A stretch of 64,000 nucleotides of DNA, from contig NZ_JACYTQ010000001.1 of NCBI RefSeq assembly GCF_014841125.1, forward strand, positions 124,001 to 188,000, in the 5' to 3' direction. Both the position numbers and the translations under genes were made by a program. Under the pieces are notes generated by a model. The model did no database searches, was not told the origin of the DNA, and saw only the letters and a list, made by a program, of their open reading frames with translations. Shown one piece after another: positions 9,139 through 19,191 of the stretch (its first letter is position 1; the number at the start of each line of letters is the position of its first letter). This DNA is from Echinicola arenosa (GTDB lineage: Bacteria; Bacteroidota; Bacteroidia; Cytophagales; Cyclobacteriaceae).

Positions 9139-12100
9139 ATGAAAACAACAATTTTAAGTTTATTATTTGCCTTGTTACTTAGCTGGCCTGTATTGGGCCA
9201 AACCAGCGACATCACGGGCAAAATTACTGATGAGTCCACAGGAGACCCTCTCCCAGGTGTGACAGTCCAAGTGCAAGGCACTGCAAAAGGGGCCATTACT
9301 GACTTGGATGGAAATTACTCCATCTCTGCTACCGCAGAAGATATCCTTGTCTTTTCATTTATTGGATACAAAACCATTACAGAAACAGTTGGAAACCGAA
9401 GCATCATCAATATCACACTTGGCCAGGACTTCTCCAATCTTGATGAAGTAGTGGTTGTAGGATACAGTACCCAGAAAAAGTCCGACATGACAGGTGCCAT
9501 TGTAGCGGTTGACTTAACCCCCATAGAGGGACAAAGCATGAGTAGCGGTAATCCCATGCAGGCCTTGCAAGGTAGAGTACCGGGGCTTTATGTGGAAAAG
9601 TCCGGAGATCCTTCCGGCGCAAGTAGTCGTGTGCTGATCCGAGGCATCACCACCTTGGGAAACAATGATCCGTTATATGTAATTGATGGAGTTCCCACCA
9701 AGCGTCCTGAAGTATTTGCCAGCTTAAATCCAGAGGCAATTGAATCTATCCAGGTCTTAAAAGATGCCTCTGCTTCGTCTGTATACGGTTCTAGAGCTGC
9801 CAATGGAGTAATTGTGGTCACTACCAAGAACAAAACATTGGGTGGAGAAAAAATAGGTGTAAGTTTTAATTCCAGTTTTTCCATGCTTTCCGAAAAACAG
9901 CAACGTTATGACATGCTAAACGCTGAACAACGTGGTGAAGCTTTGTGGAGAGCCTCTGTCAATGACGGAGCTGATCCCGCTGGTGGATATGGAGAGATTT
10001 ACAATTTTGATTGGAATGGAGACTTTGACAATCCAGTCTTGAACAGTGTGACTGTTCAGCCTTATGTAGGGGGTGACCAAAGTGTTCCTGCAGGTGATAC
10101 AGATTGGCAAAATGCTACTTATGAAGCTGGCTATGCTTTCAATAATGAATTGACCGTAACCACTAACTCTGAGAAATCTTCCCTGATGTTAAACCTTAAC
10201 CATTATAAAAACACTGGTATTTTGAAATACACTGACTTTGAGCGTTACACTGCTCGGTTAAATGCCAACACGTGGCTATTTAATGATAAAGTCCGTTTTG
10301 GACTAAATACCCAGTTTTCATCTTCTAACGAAACATTGGCTTCTCCGGATGTCGGAAGCGCCCCTACTCCTGGCCTGGCCATCACCATGGCTCCAACTAT
10401 TCCGGTTTATGATGCCAATGGTGACTTTGCTGGACCTTTAGGCTCAGGATATTCAGACAGAAACAACCCTGTGCTGATGCAGTACATTAACCGCTGGGAC
10501 AATACACGTAAAAACAATTTCTACGGAAATGTCTTTGCGGAATGGTCTATCCTAGAAAACCTTACTTTCAAAACCAGTTTAGGCCTTGACTTCAGTGATT
10601 ACGCCAAAAAAGACATAGAACCCACTGTAAACAACGGCTTTATTACTAGAAGCAATAACCGATTGATCTGGGACACCAATAAATTCACCAGTCTTGTATT
10701 TTCCAACACTTTGAATTACCAGCTGGAAAAAGGAGACCACCGAATTGATGTCCTACTTGGTGTAGAATCCATTAAAGATGATTTTAACAGTATCGTATCC
10801 ATAGCAGATGGATTCGCGGTGGAAACTGAGTCCTACTTTGTTTTGGATGCGGCAACAGGTGCAAGAACTTCAAATGGTAGATCAACTGGAAGTCGCCTAC
10901 TTTCCCAATTTGGTAAAATAAATTATGCATTTTCCGACCGTTATTTGGCCTCATTTACCCTTAGAAGGGATGGATCTAGTCGTTTTGGTAAAAACAATCG
11001 TTACGGGGTCTTTCCTGCGGCAACTGTGGGCTGGAGAATCAGCAACGAAGAGTTCTTGAAAAACAATGAAACACTTTCCGATTTAAAACTTAGAGTGGGC
11101 TATGGTGAAGTAGGTAACCAAGAAATTGGTGACTTAGCAAGGTTTGGACTTTATGAATCCAGATATGGCCCCAACCAAGCCCAGTATATCGGTGGTTTCT
11201 TTGAGATTTACTACAATGTTGGGACTGCCTATGATATCAACGGAAATAATACTGGGAACCTTCCCTCAGGATTTGTCTCCATACAGGCAGAAAACCCAGA
11301 TTTAAAATGGGAAACCACTCAAGAATGGAATTTTGGTTTGGATTTCAGCTTATTCAATTATGCCATTAACGGATCCTTCGATTACTTCACCAGAGAAACC
11401 AGTGACATATTAACCACACCACCAATAGCCTCGGTTATAGGAGAAGGTCAGCAAAGGGTATTGAATGGTGCTTCCACTAAAACCAACGGTTGGGAACTGG
11501 CATTGAATTATGCTAAAGATTTCAATAGTGACCTCACTTTATCGATCAACACCAATTTTGGTGCCTTCAAAGATGAAATTACCTTTTTGCCAGAAGAAGT
11601 AAGGACAGCCTTCCCTGGTACTATTAACAATTCAATACTAGGTCATTCTCAATTTTCCATCTTTGGTTATCAATCTGACGGATTGTTCCAAAGCCAAGAA
11701 GATGTGGACAATAGTCCTGAGCAAGTTGGTGCTAGACCAGGAAGCTTAAAGTTCAAGGACATCAATAACGATGGTGTAATTGATTCGGATGACAGAGATT
11801 TTATCGGCACCACCTTACCTGCTCTGGAATATGGAATTGGATTTGACATAAAATACAAAAATTTTGATTTTTCCATTTTCGGATCAGGTGTTACTGGCAG
11901 GATTGGCCAAGACCCTTATATCTTCTGGAACAACTTTGTTCAGGGTAGAGAAAATGCAGGTCTGGGAGTAATGGATGCTTGGACTCCAGAAAACACAGAC
12001 TCGGATATCCCAGCACTTTCCCTTGCCTTTAACGATACCAGAACATCTGATTATCTCTTTAGAAACAATTCTTATTTCAAGGTAAGGAATCTTCAGTTGG

Positions 12101-12288
12101 GCTATTCTTTCTCTGAAGACTTGATCAACAACTGGGCAGGTATGTCAAGATTAAGACTTTATTTTCAGGGTGAAAACTTATTCTGGATCACACCTAAAGA
12201 CTATATCGGTTCCGACCCAGAAAGGACCGATGTCAACAGGATACCTGTTCCGACCACTTTTACATTGGGACTTAATGTAAATTTCTAA
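9139..12288 (+). CDS. SusC-like TonB-dependent outer-membrane transporter
   Basis: 1049 residues. A signal peptide ends near residue 20 (LLSWPVLGQ). A carboxypeptidase-regulatory-like beta-sandwich follows (about 22-110), then a plug domain with VLKDASASSVYGSRAANG near 207-224, then a large beta-barrel ending in a terminal aromatic residue (LNVNF). This is the standard SusC build for uptake of oligosaccharides energised by TonB. It is immediately followed by its SusD partner, whose ATG abuts the stop codon. The genomic setting points to fructo-oligosaccharides (levan or inulin type); which linkage is preferred cannot be told from sequence. Confidence 0.95.
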   Translation: MKTTILSLLFALLLSWPVLGQTSDITGKITDESTGDPLPGVTVQVQGTAKGAITDLDGNYSISATAEDILVFSFIGYKTITETVGNRSIINITLGQDFSNLDEVVVVGYSTQKKSDMTGAIVAVDLTPIEGQSMSSGNPMQALQGRVPGLYVEKSGDPSGASSRVLIRGITTLGNNDPLYVIDGVPTKRPEVFASLNPEAIESIQVLKDASASSVYGSRAANGVIVVTTKNKTLGGEKIGVSFNSSFSMLSEKQQRYDMLNAEQRGEALWRASVNDGADPAGGYGEIYNFDWNGDFDNPVLNSVTVQPYVGGDQSVPAGDTDWQNATYEAGYAFNNELTVTTNSEKSSLMLNLNHYKNTGILKYTDFERYTARLNANTWLFNDKVRFGLNTQFSSSNETLASPDVGSAPTPGLAITMAPTIPVYDANGDFAGPLGSGYSDRNNPVLMQYINRWDNTRKNNFYGNVFAEWSILENLTFKTSLGLDFSDYAKKDIEPTVNNGFITRSNNRLIWDTNKFTSLVFSNTLNYQLEKGDHRIDVLLGVESIKDDFNSIVSIADGFAVETESYFVLDAATGARTSNGRSTGSRLLSQFGKINYAFSDRYLASFTLRRDGSSRFGKNNRYGVFPAATVGWRISNEEFLKNNETLSDLKLRVGYGEVGNQEIGDLARFGLYESRYGPNQAQYIGGFFEIYYNVGTAYDINGNNTGNLPSGFVSIQAENPDLKWETTQEWNFGLDFSLFNYAINGSFDYFTRETSDILTTPPIASVIGEGQQRVLNGASTKTNGWELALNYAKDFNSDLTLSINTNFGAFKDEITFLPEEVRTAFPGTINNSILGHSQFSIFGYQSDGLFQSQEDVDNSPEQVGARPGSLKFKDINNDGVIDSDDRDFIGTTLPALEYGIGFDIKYKNFDFSIFGSGVTGRIGQDPYIFWNNFVQGRENAGLGVMDAWTPENTDSDIPALSLAFNDTRTSDYLFRNNSYFKVRNLQLGYSFSEDLINNWAGMSRLRLYFQGENLFWITPKDYIGSDPERTDVNRIPVPTTFTLGLNVNF

Positions 12289-14043
12289 ATGATGAATATT
12301 ATGAAAACTTATAAGATATATCTAGCGACATTGATATTGGGTTTGAGCCTAAATGCATGCTCAGAAGATTTTCTGGAATATGAACCGGAAGGGGTACTTT
12401 CTAGCGATAATGTGGCTACTCCAGATAATGCAGAGGGTTTGGTTATTGCGGCCTATGCGGGCATTGGTAATGATGAAATGGTGGGGCCACTGACCTCCAT
12501 GTGGGTCTATGGCAGTGTCCGATCTGATGATGCTTACAAAGGCGGTGGCGGCCGAGGAGATGTGGGCGAAATTGACCGATATGAACAATATAACCTGACC
12601 ATTCCTGATCAGGGTGATTTCATGGCTCCGCGTACTTGGACCAACTTTTATAAAGCCATCTCCAGGGCTAACTTTGCCCTTCAGGTCATCAATGATATTC
12701 CTGATGCTGATTATCCTGATAAGGCTAAGCGTCAAGCTGAACTTCGGTTTTTGCGAGCCCACTCACATTTTATTCTCAAAACGATTTTCAGTAAAATACC
12801 CTATATCACTGAGGATTTGAGCCAAGAAGAGATCGCCCAAGTTTCCAATGATGTCTCGGATGAAGAGCTTTGGAACAAGATTTCAGAGGACTTTCAATTT
12901 GCCTATAACAACCTACCCCAATCTCAGGAGGAAGTAGGTAGAGCAGATAAAAATGCTGCAGCGGCTTACTTAGCCAAAGTAAGATTATACCAAGCTTATG
13001 AACAAAACGACCAGCATCAAGTGGTCAATATTAATACTTCCAGATTGGAAGAAGTAATTCAATATGTAGACGAAGTAAATGGCAGTTTGGAAGGTGACTT
13101 TGGGAATAATTTCCTTGATGGTTTTGACAATGGGCCGGAATCTATCTGGGCAGTTCAATTCTCCATCAATGACGGAACCACTGTCGGCCGGGTAAGTTAT
13201 GTAACCGGATTGAATTCTCCACACGGTACTGGCCTTTACGGATGCTGTGGATTTCACTTAGCCAGCCAAAACATGGTAAATGCTTTCGAAACGGATGATA
13301 ATGGATTGCCTTTGCTAGACACATTCAATGACTCGGACATTTTTAATTCCGTACTTCCTGATGGCACTAGCCCGGTTGCTGCTGGCTTGACCGTCGACCC
13401 TCGGTTAGACCATACCGTTGGGATACCTGGCAGACCATTTAAGTATAGGAATACTGTAAACAGCGCAGGAGATATGGTGTACAATTTCAGCTGGGCAAGA
13501 GACCCAGGTGTATATGGCTATTTTGGAAACATGAAAGAACAACAGGCTCCTGACTGCTCTTGCTACAAAAAAGAAGGTCCTTTTATCGGCACTTCAAAAA
13601 ACATCGATTTTATTCGTTATGCTGATGTTTTGTTGTGGAAAGCAGAAGCTCTCATTCAATTGGACAGGTGGAATGAAGCCCTGCCTATCATCAACCAGGT
13701 AAGACAACGTGCAGCCAACAGTACACAAAGGCCTATGGATGCGGGTGCTACTGACATTTACAACATCAGTACCTACACTAGCTTCCCCAGCAAAGAATAT
13801 GCCTGGAAAGCATTGAAATTTGAAAGAAGATTGGAGTTTGCTATGGAAGGGCACCGTTTCTTTGATCTTGTCAGATGGGGAGAAGCGGAAGAAGTCTTGA
13901 ATGATTATTTGGCTGAAGAAAAAACCAAAAGAGACTTTCTTTCAAATGCTGAATTCACCTCTGGAAGGGATGAATATTATCCTATACCACAAAGGGAAAT
14001 TGACTTTACCGGCGGAGTCTACAAACAAAACCCGGGCTATTAA
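12289..14043 (+). CDS. SusD/RagB-like surface glycan-binding lipoprotein
   Basis: 584 residues with a lipoprotein signal peptide (lipobox LNAC, acylated Cys24) and the mostly helical SusD/RagB fold: N-terminal TPR-like region around ADKNAAAAYLAKVRLYQ and a C-terminal part with FERRLEFAMEGHRFFDLVRWGE typical of the family. It caps the SusC barrel at the cell surface and captures glycan. Three ATG codons lie within the first five codons; I take the first, which directly follows the SusC stop without a gap, implying translational coupling. Confidence 0.95.
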   Translation: MMNIMKTYKIYLATLILGLSLNACSEDFLEYEPEGVLSSDNVATPDNAEGLVIAAYAGIGNDEMVGPLTSMWVYGSVRSDDAYKGGGGRGDVGEIDRYEQYNLTIPDQGDFMAPRTWTNFYKAISRANFALQVINDIPDADYPDKAKRQAELRFLRAHSHFILKTIFSKIPYITEDLSQEEIAQVSNDVSDEELWNKISEDFQFAYNNLPQSQEEVGRADKNAAAAYLAKVRLYQAYEQNDQHQVVNINTSRLEEVIQYVDEVNGSLEGDFGNNFLDGFDNGPESIWAVQFSINDGTTVGRVSYVTGLNSPHGTGLYGCCGFHLASQNMVNAFETDDNGLPLLDTFNDSDIFNSVLPDGTSPVAAGLTVDPRLDHTVGIPGRPFKYRNTVNSAGDMVYNFSWARDPGVYGYFGNMKEQQAPDCSCYKKEGPFIGTSKNIDFIRYADVLLWKAEALIQLDRWNEALPIINQVRQRAANSTQRPMDAGATDIYNISTYTSFPSKEYAWKALKFERRLEFAMEGHRFFDLVRWGEAEEVLNDYLAEEKTKRDFLSNAEFTSGRDEYYPIPQREIDFTGGVYKQNPGY

Positions 14044-14050
14044 ACCTATT

Positions 14051-14085
14051 AACTTGGCGGGCCAGGTAATTCAGCCCGCCAAGTT
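14051..14085 (+). other. intra-operon hairpin after susD
   Basis: Perfect 12-bp stem AACTTGGCGGGC/GCCCGCCAAGTT with an 11-base loop, directly after the SusD stop. There is no T run, so it is more likely an RNA-stabilising or partly attenuating element separating highly expressed susCD from the downstream genes than a full terminator. An all-AT 9-bp hairpin follows at 14138-14158. Confidence 0.6.
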
Positions 14086-14195
14086 CAAGAAAACTTTGAA
14101 GGTTTAAAGCTATGCAAGAGAATAATTTATAGGTCAATATTTTATTTTTAATAAAATATAACAAAGTTTATAAATTCAACTAAATCGATTAACCA

Positions 14196-15878
14196 ATGAA
14201 CCTTAGACCTATTACCTTACTCTTAATTTTTCTTTGCTACAGCTTCATTCTTTCATGTAAAAATGATTCCAAAGAGAATATAGTTACGGAAAACCGGAAC
14301 AAACCGAAAATCGTCAACATTGTGAACTTCATTCGTGAGCTTGAGCCAAGAGATGAGAATATTACCAAAGACGTGCTCTACCAAACTGTTGTCAATCAAA
14401 TTGATATCATGAAAAAACATGATCTAGGCGGGACCTTTCTATTACAGTATGATGCATTGGTGGATGAGCGCTACCAGAAACTTCTTAAAGGCCTTCCCAA
14501 AGGTACTTTTGAAATTGGCGCGTGGTGGGAAATCCCACAACCTTTGGTTGAAAAAGCCGGTTTGGAATGGAGAGGAAGGTTCCCTTGGGACTGGCACCCT
14601 GATGTTGGTTTTTCCACAGGTTATACCCCAGAAGAAAGAGAAAAACTGGTAGATGTTTATATGGAAGATTTTAAAGCGGCTTTTGGTTATTACCCCAAGT
14701 CGGTAGCCTCTTGGTTTATCGACACCCATACTTTGAATTATCTCTATGAAAATTACAAGATTGTTGCTTCTGCCAATTGTAAAGATCAGTTTGGTACGGA
14801 TGGATACACTTTATGGGGCGGCTATTGGAACCAAGCTTATTACCCAAGCAAAATCAACTCTTATATGCCTGCACAAAATGAAGAGAATCAAATCCCAGTA
14901 CCTATTTTCCGGATGTTAGGAAGTGACCCTATCCGTCAGTATGATACCGGCCTTGAAAGAGAGCGTCAAGGGGTAATTACCTTAGAACCTGTATATCAAG
15001 ATGGAGGAGGAAATGAAACTTGGGTAAACTGGTATTTACAGGAATTTATTAACGGTGAATCAATGGAATTTGCCTATACCCAAGCTGGCCAAGAAAACTC
15101 ATTTACTTGGGAGGGAATGAAAAAAGGATTTGAGATCCAAATGCCGGTACTTGCAAAATTACGCGACCAAGGTAAAATTAAAATCGAAACCCTGGAAGCA
15201 TCTGGCAAGTGGTTCTCAGAAACCTACAAAACCACTCCAGCAACTTCTGTAACTGTGGAAAATGACCTTCCTGGAAGTGATCTCAAAACCGTTTGGTTCA
15301 ATAGCCGTTTTTATCGTGCCAATATCTTGTGGGAAGATGGCACACTTAGGTTTAGGGACATTCATTTATTCGATGAAAACATTCCCTCTCCCTACCTTCA
15401 TAATAAGCTGGAAAGCAATCAAGCACTCTTTTTCACACAACCCATTGTGGATGGCTATCTATGGAGCACATCGAAAGAATTGGCTGGACTAAAAATCAAC
15501 TATACTTTGGATGGCAAAACTATGTCCTTAAAAGGAGGCATTCCAAAGATTAGCAACCCTGAAGCGGGAAAACTTCAGATCAGGTGGCCACTTGAATCTA
15601 AGGAAGGCACTCTTGTCCTTAACATGGATGAAAAGGAGATGCAAATAACAATTGATGGGGCAGATCAACTAGACTGGTTCCTTGACCTTACCACTCCTAA
15701 GGATAGTAAAGAACTACCATTTGAGACTATCCAGAAGAAAAGCATCAGCAGTATTTTCCAAGAAAACAGCTATATCATAAACGCATTGGAAGGCCAATTC
15801 TCTGTACCATCAGAAGATGTTGTATTCAGAATATCACCAGAAAACAATGTGATCAAATTGGATTTCTCAGAAAGATAA
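14196..15878 (+). CDS. lipoprotein of unknown function in fructan locus
   Basis: 560 residues with a lipoprotein signal (ILSC, Cys21), so probably anchored at the outer membrane or surface. I do not recognise the family firmly. The first about 300 residues look like an alpha/beta catalytic-type domain rich in aromatic and acidic positions: LQYDALVDE (Asp86), EIGAWWEIP (Glu107, Glu112), FPWDWHPD (Trp131, His134), SWFIDTHT (Asp176, His178). This recalls deacetylase-like or GH57/GH38-like barrels but without their exact motifs. The last about 200 residues look like beta-sandwich. It takes the position after SusD that a surface glycan-binding protein holds in Bacteroides fructan loci, but its make-up looks enzymatic rather than Ig-like. 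Function is left open. Confidence 0.8.
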   Translation: MNLRPITLLLIFLCYSFILSCKNDSKENIVTENRNKPKIVNIVNFIRELEPRDENITKDVLYQTVVNQIDIMKKHDLGGTFLLQYDALVDERYQKLLKGLPKGTFEIGAWWEIPQPLVEKAGLEWRGRFPWDWHPDVGFSTGYTPEEREKLVDVYMEDFKAAFGYYPKSVASWFIDTHTLNYLYENYKIVASANCKDQFGTDGYTLWGGYWNQAYYPSKINSYMPAQNEENQIPVPIFRMLGSDPIRQYDTGLERERQGVITLEPVYQDGGGNETWVNWYLQEFINGESMEFAYTQAGQENSFTWEGMKKGFEIQMPVLAKLRDQGKIKIETLEASGKWFSETYKTTPATSVTVENDLPGSDLKTVWFNSRFYRANILWEDGTLRFRDIHLFDENIPSPYLHNKLESNQALFFTQPIVDGYLWSTSKELAGLKINYTLDGKTMSLKGGIPKISNPEAGKLQIRWPLESKEGTLVLNMDEKEMQITIDGADQLDWFLDLTTPKDSKELPFETIQKKSISSIFQENSYIINALEGQFSVPSEDVVFRISPENNVIKLDFSER

Positions 15879-15912
15879 AATATTTAAAAACACTCAACCT
15901 ATTAAACCTAAA

Positions 15913-17559
15913 ATGAACCTAAATTTAAAAAAAGCATTTACAGGCACCATTTTATTTCTCTTCGCTTGCCTTTCTGTATTTGCAGGTGAAATCAAACTGA
16001 AGATCAATAAAAAGTACCTGAACATTCCAATCTCTCACAAAGAGGAGCGGCAAAAAATGACCTTTCAGACTGATGGTAAAGATGATCTATCGGTAGTTGT
16101 CCGCCTGGCTTCCGATGAGCCGGATTATTGGATTTTCAAAGAGGTGTCAAACCTAAAAGGAAAAACCTTAAAAATCAGTTATGAGGGGAATGAGGCTGGC
16201 TTATCCAAAATCTACCAAGATGATCATTTTGTAGGTCAAGATAAGGTATATAAAGAAAGTAATCGACCTCAATTCCACTTCACAACGCAAAGAGGTTGGA
16301 TCAATGATCCAAATGGCCTGATTTTCTATGAAGGAGAGTACCATCTATTCTATCAGCATAACCCCTATGAAAAGGAATGGGAAAACATGCATTGGGGACA
16401 CGCTGTAAGTAAGGATTTAATTCATTGGGAAGAACTGCCAGATGCGCTTTATCCTGATCAACTTGGGGGAATGTTCTCAGGATCTGCTGTCATCGATTAT
16501 CAAAACACAGCTGGTTTTAACGAAAACGGAACGCCCGCCATGATTGCAGCCTACACTGCCGCCGGGCCAGAAAAACAGATGCAATGCATTGCTTATAGTT
16601 TGGATAATGGAAGGACTTTCACTAAATATCAAGGCAACCCTGTAATAGATTCAAAAGCTAAATGGAACAGTCAAGACACCAGGGACCCAAAAGTCTTTTG
16701 GTATGAAAAGGAAAATCACTGGGTGATGGTACTCAACGAGCGCGATGGACACTCCATTTATAATTCTACTGACCTCAAAGACTGGGAATATCAAAGTCAT
16801 ACTACGGGCTTTTGGGAGTGCCCTGAGCTATTTGAACTGCCTATTGATGGAAACAAGGACAATACTTTATGGGTCATGTACGGAGCCTCTGGCACTTATA
16901 TGTTAGGTAACTTTGATGGAAAGATCTTCACCCCTAAAAGCGGTAAATATCAATACACTTCTGGTTCCATTTATGCAGCACAGACCTATACCAACATGGA
17001 TAATGGCCGTCGAGTACAAATTGGCTGGGGAAGAATAAGTCATCCCGAGATGCCTTTCAATGGAATGATGCTCCTTCCAACAGAATTATCCCTTAGAAAC
17101 ACCAAATCCGGACCGCGTTTGTTTAGTGAACCTGTATCAGAGGTAGAACAACTTTTCAGTCCTATAAACCAATGGACAAATTTAACATCGGAAAAAGCGA
17201 ATGAGCTGTTGAATGAATTTTCAAATGCAGGAAGCTTAAGGATCAAAACAACCATTAAATTATCACATGCTACAAGTGCAGGGCTTAACCTTTTTGGACA
17301 GCATCTAATCGATTATGACCTCAATTTCAACAAGCTCAATGGTGAGTTCTACTCTCCCAATGACCCTACCAGCATGGAAATTTCAGCTGACATTTTCATC
17401 GATAAAACAAGTATAGAAATATTTGTTGATAATGGTGCACTATATTTCTCCATGTCAAGGTCTGCAGACAAAAAAAACCAAGAAGGTTTTCACTTCTGGG
17501 GAAACAATATCACCATTAAAAACCTTGAAGTATTTGATGTAAAGTCAATCTGGGAATAA
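15913..17559 (+). CDS. GH32 fructan hydrolase (exo-levanase/inulinase type)
   Basis: 548 residues. A signal peptide (about 1-25; LFAC at 17-19/20 could serve as a poor lipobox) is followed by a roughly 90-residue N-terminal domain like that called DUF4980 in Bacteroidota GH32 enzymes. The five-bladed propeller carries WINDPNG with nucleophile Asp132, RDPK at 257-260 and ECPEL with acid/base Glu302, so all three catalytic acids are present. A C-terminal beta-sandwich ends the chain. It cleaves beta-fructofuranosidic bonds in levan, inulin or sucrose; endo or exo action cannot be decided here. It lies 34 bp after the unknown lipoprotein and 57 bp before a second GH32 gene, in one apparent operon. 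Confidence 0.95.
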   Translation: MNLNLKKAFTGTILFLFACLSVFAGEIKLKINKKYLNIPISHKEERQKMTFQTDGKDDLSVVVRLASDEPDYWIFKEVSNLKGKTLKISYEGNEAGLSKIYQDDHFVGQDKVYKESNRPQFHFTTQRGWINDPNGLIFYEGEYHLFYQHNPYEKEWENMHWGHAVSKDLIHWEELPDALYPDQLGGMFSGSAVIDYQNTAGFNENGTPAMIAAYTAAGPEKQMQCIAYSLDNGRTFTKYQGNPVIDSKAKWNSQDTRDPKVFWYEKENHWVMVLNERDGHSIYNSTDLKDWEYQSHTTGFWECPELFELPIDGNKDNTLWVMYGASGTYMLGNFDGKIFTPKSGKYQYTSGSIYAAQTYTNMDNGRRVQIGWGRISHPEMPFNGMMLLPTELSLRNTKSGPRLFSEPVSEVEQLFSPINQWTNLTSEKANELLNEFSNAGSLRIKTTIKLSHATSAGLNLFGQHLIDYDLNFNKLNGEFYSPNDPTSMEISADIFIDKTSIEIFVDNGALYFSMSRSADKKNQEGFHFWGNNITIKNLEVFDVKSIWE

Positions 17560-17616
17560 TCTTGATTATATTTCTTTATTATTTATTCAAAATATCATTC
17601 AAACCCAAATAGCCGT

Positions 17617-19116
17617 ATGAAATCTACTATCAAACCTATGACCTTTCTTCTGCTTGCGTTTTTCCTGTATGCTTGTTCAGAAAAACCTAAAGAAAAAACA
17701 GCGGAAAACATCCAGCTATTTGATGAGAAATATCGTCCCCAATATCATTTTTCTCCGCCTCAACAATGGATGAATGATCCAAATGGGATGGTTTACCTTG
17801 ATGGTGAGTACCATTTATTCTACCAGCACTATCCAGACAGTAATGTCTGGGGACCAATGCACTGGGGTCATGCAGTGAGTAAAGACATGCTTAACTGGGA
17901 GCATTTACCCATCGCACTATACCCTGATAGTCTGGGGTATATCTTTTCCGGAAGTGCAGTAATAGATCATGGAAACACCTCGGGGTTGGGAAAAGATGGA
18001 AATGATCCTATGGTAGCTATTTTCACCTACCACCAAAATCAAAAAGGCCAAACCCAGGGCATCGCTTTTAGCAATGACAAAGGTCGGACATGGACAAAGT
18101 ATAAAGGAAATCCAGTGCTAAAAAGCCCAGGCATTCCAGATTTTAGAGACCCAAAAGTAAGTTGGTACGAACAAACCAATGGAATAGGGAAATGGATCAT
18201 GACCCTTGCCGTAAAAGACAAGATCAGCTTTTACTCCTCTCCTAACCTGATTGATTGGAAGCATGAAAGTGATTTCAATCCTGATTGGGCAGCATATGGA
18301 GGTGTCTGGGAGTGCCCGGACCTCTTTCCTCTTACCACTCCCGAAGGAAATAAAAAATGGGTTCTTTTGGTCAGTATCAACCCTGGAGGTCCTAACGGCG
18401 GGTCTGCCACCCAGTATTTCATTGGACAATTTGATGGGCAAACGTTTACTGCTGAAGGTTCAGACGTAAAATGGATTGATCATGGAGCAGATAATTATGC
18501 GGGAGTAACCTGGTCCAATATACCTCGAGAGGATAGCAGAAGGTTGTTTTTAGGCTGGATGAGCAACTGGCAATACGCAAATATTGTCCCTACCCAAGCC
18601 TGGAGGTCTGCCATGACCATTCCCCGTGAGCTACAATTGGTGAGGGATAATTCAGGCAACATCCTATTATCCTCTGCCCCCATAAAAGAAATCCAAAATC
18701 TAGTAGAATCTACAAATGTTATTGAGGGGGCTTCCTTTATGCTAGATCATAACCTCTTTCAATTGGACTTAGAAAAAACTCCAGAGCAATCAGGATCGGT
18801 GATTTTCAGTAATGACTTAGGAGAAAATATTACCCTTCAAATTACCCATGATGAAATCACCTTTGACCGAAGTAATGCGGGTAAAACTGACTTTCAAGAC
18901 GAATTTGGAAACATTCACCATGCTCCTATAAAGAATATAAAAATTAAAAATGTAAGCATCTTCTCCGACCGTTCTTCTCTGGAGTTTTTCTTTAACGATG
19001 GCGAAATGGTAATGACCGAAATCATTTTCCCTAATGCTCCACTACTTAAGGTAGAACTTAAAGGCTTTAAGGGTGAGAATAAGGTTCATTACTTTAAATC
19101 AATTTGGAACAACTAG
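17617..19116 (+). CDS. GH32 fructan hydrolase, lipoprotein
   Basis: 499 residues. The lipoprotein signal peptide has a lipobox LYAC (Cys20), suggesting membrane anchoring. The GH32 domain begins soon after, with no extra N-terminal domain: WMNDPNG with nucleophile Asp54, RDPK at 177-180, and WECPD with Glu232 as acid/base. It also has the C-terminal beta-sandwich. It differs from the neighbouring GH32 in anchoring and N-terminal make-up, so the two probably divide work between cell surface and periplasm (inference). The next gene, an MFS porter, starts 75 bp downstream. Confidence 0.95.
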   Translation: MKSTIKPMTFLLLAFFLYACSEKPKEKTAENIQLFDEKYRPQYHFSPPQQWMNDPNGMVYLDGEYHLFYQHYPDSNVWGPMHWGHAVSKDMLNWEHLPIALYPDSLGYIFSGSAVIDHGNTSGLGKDGNDPMVAIFTYHQNQKGQTQGIAFSNDKGRTWTKYKGNPVLKSPGIPDFRDPKVSWYEQTNGIGKWIMTLAVKDKISFYSSPNLIDWKHESDFNPDWAAYGGVWECPDLFPLTTPEGNKKWVLLVSINPGGPNGGSATQYFIGQFDGQTFTAEGSDVKWIDHGADNYAGVTWSNIPREDSRRLFLGWMSNWQYANIVPTQAWRSAMTIPRELQLVRDNSGNILLSSAPIKEIQNLVESTNVIEGASFMLDHNLFQLDLEKTPEQSGSVIFSNDLGENITLQITHDEITFDRSNAGKTDFQDEFGNIHHAPIKNIKIKNVSIFSDRSSLEFFFNDGEMVMTEIIFPNAPLLKVELKGFKGENKVHYFKSIWNN

Positions 19117-19191
19117 TAGATTGAATAAACAATTAGTTTCAATTCAAACTACTTCTGGCTAGCTTTGGTATTAGCCTTTAAATAACCTGAC

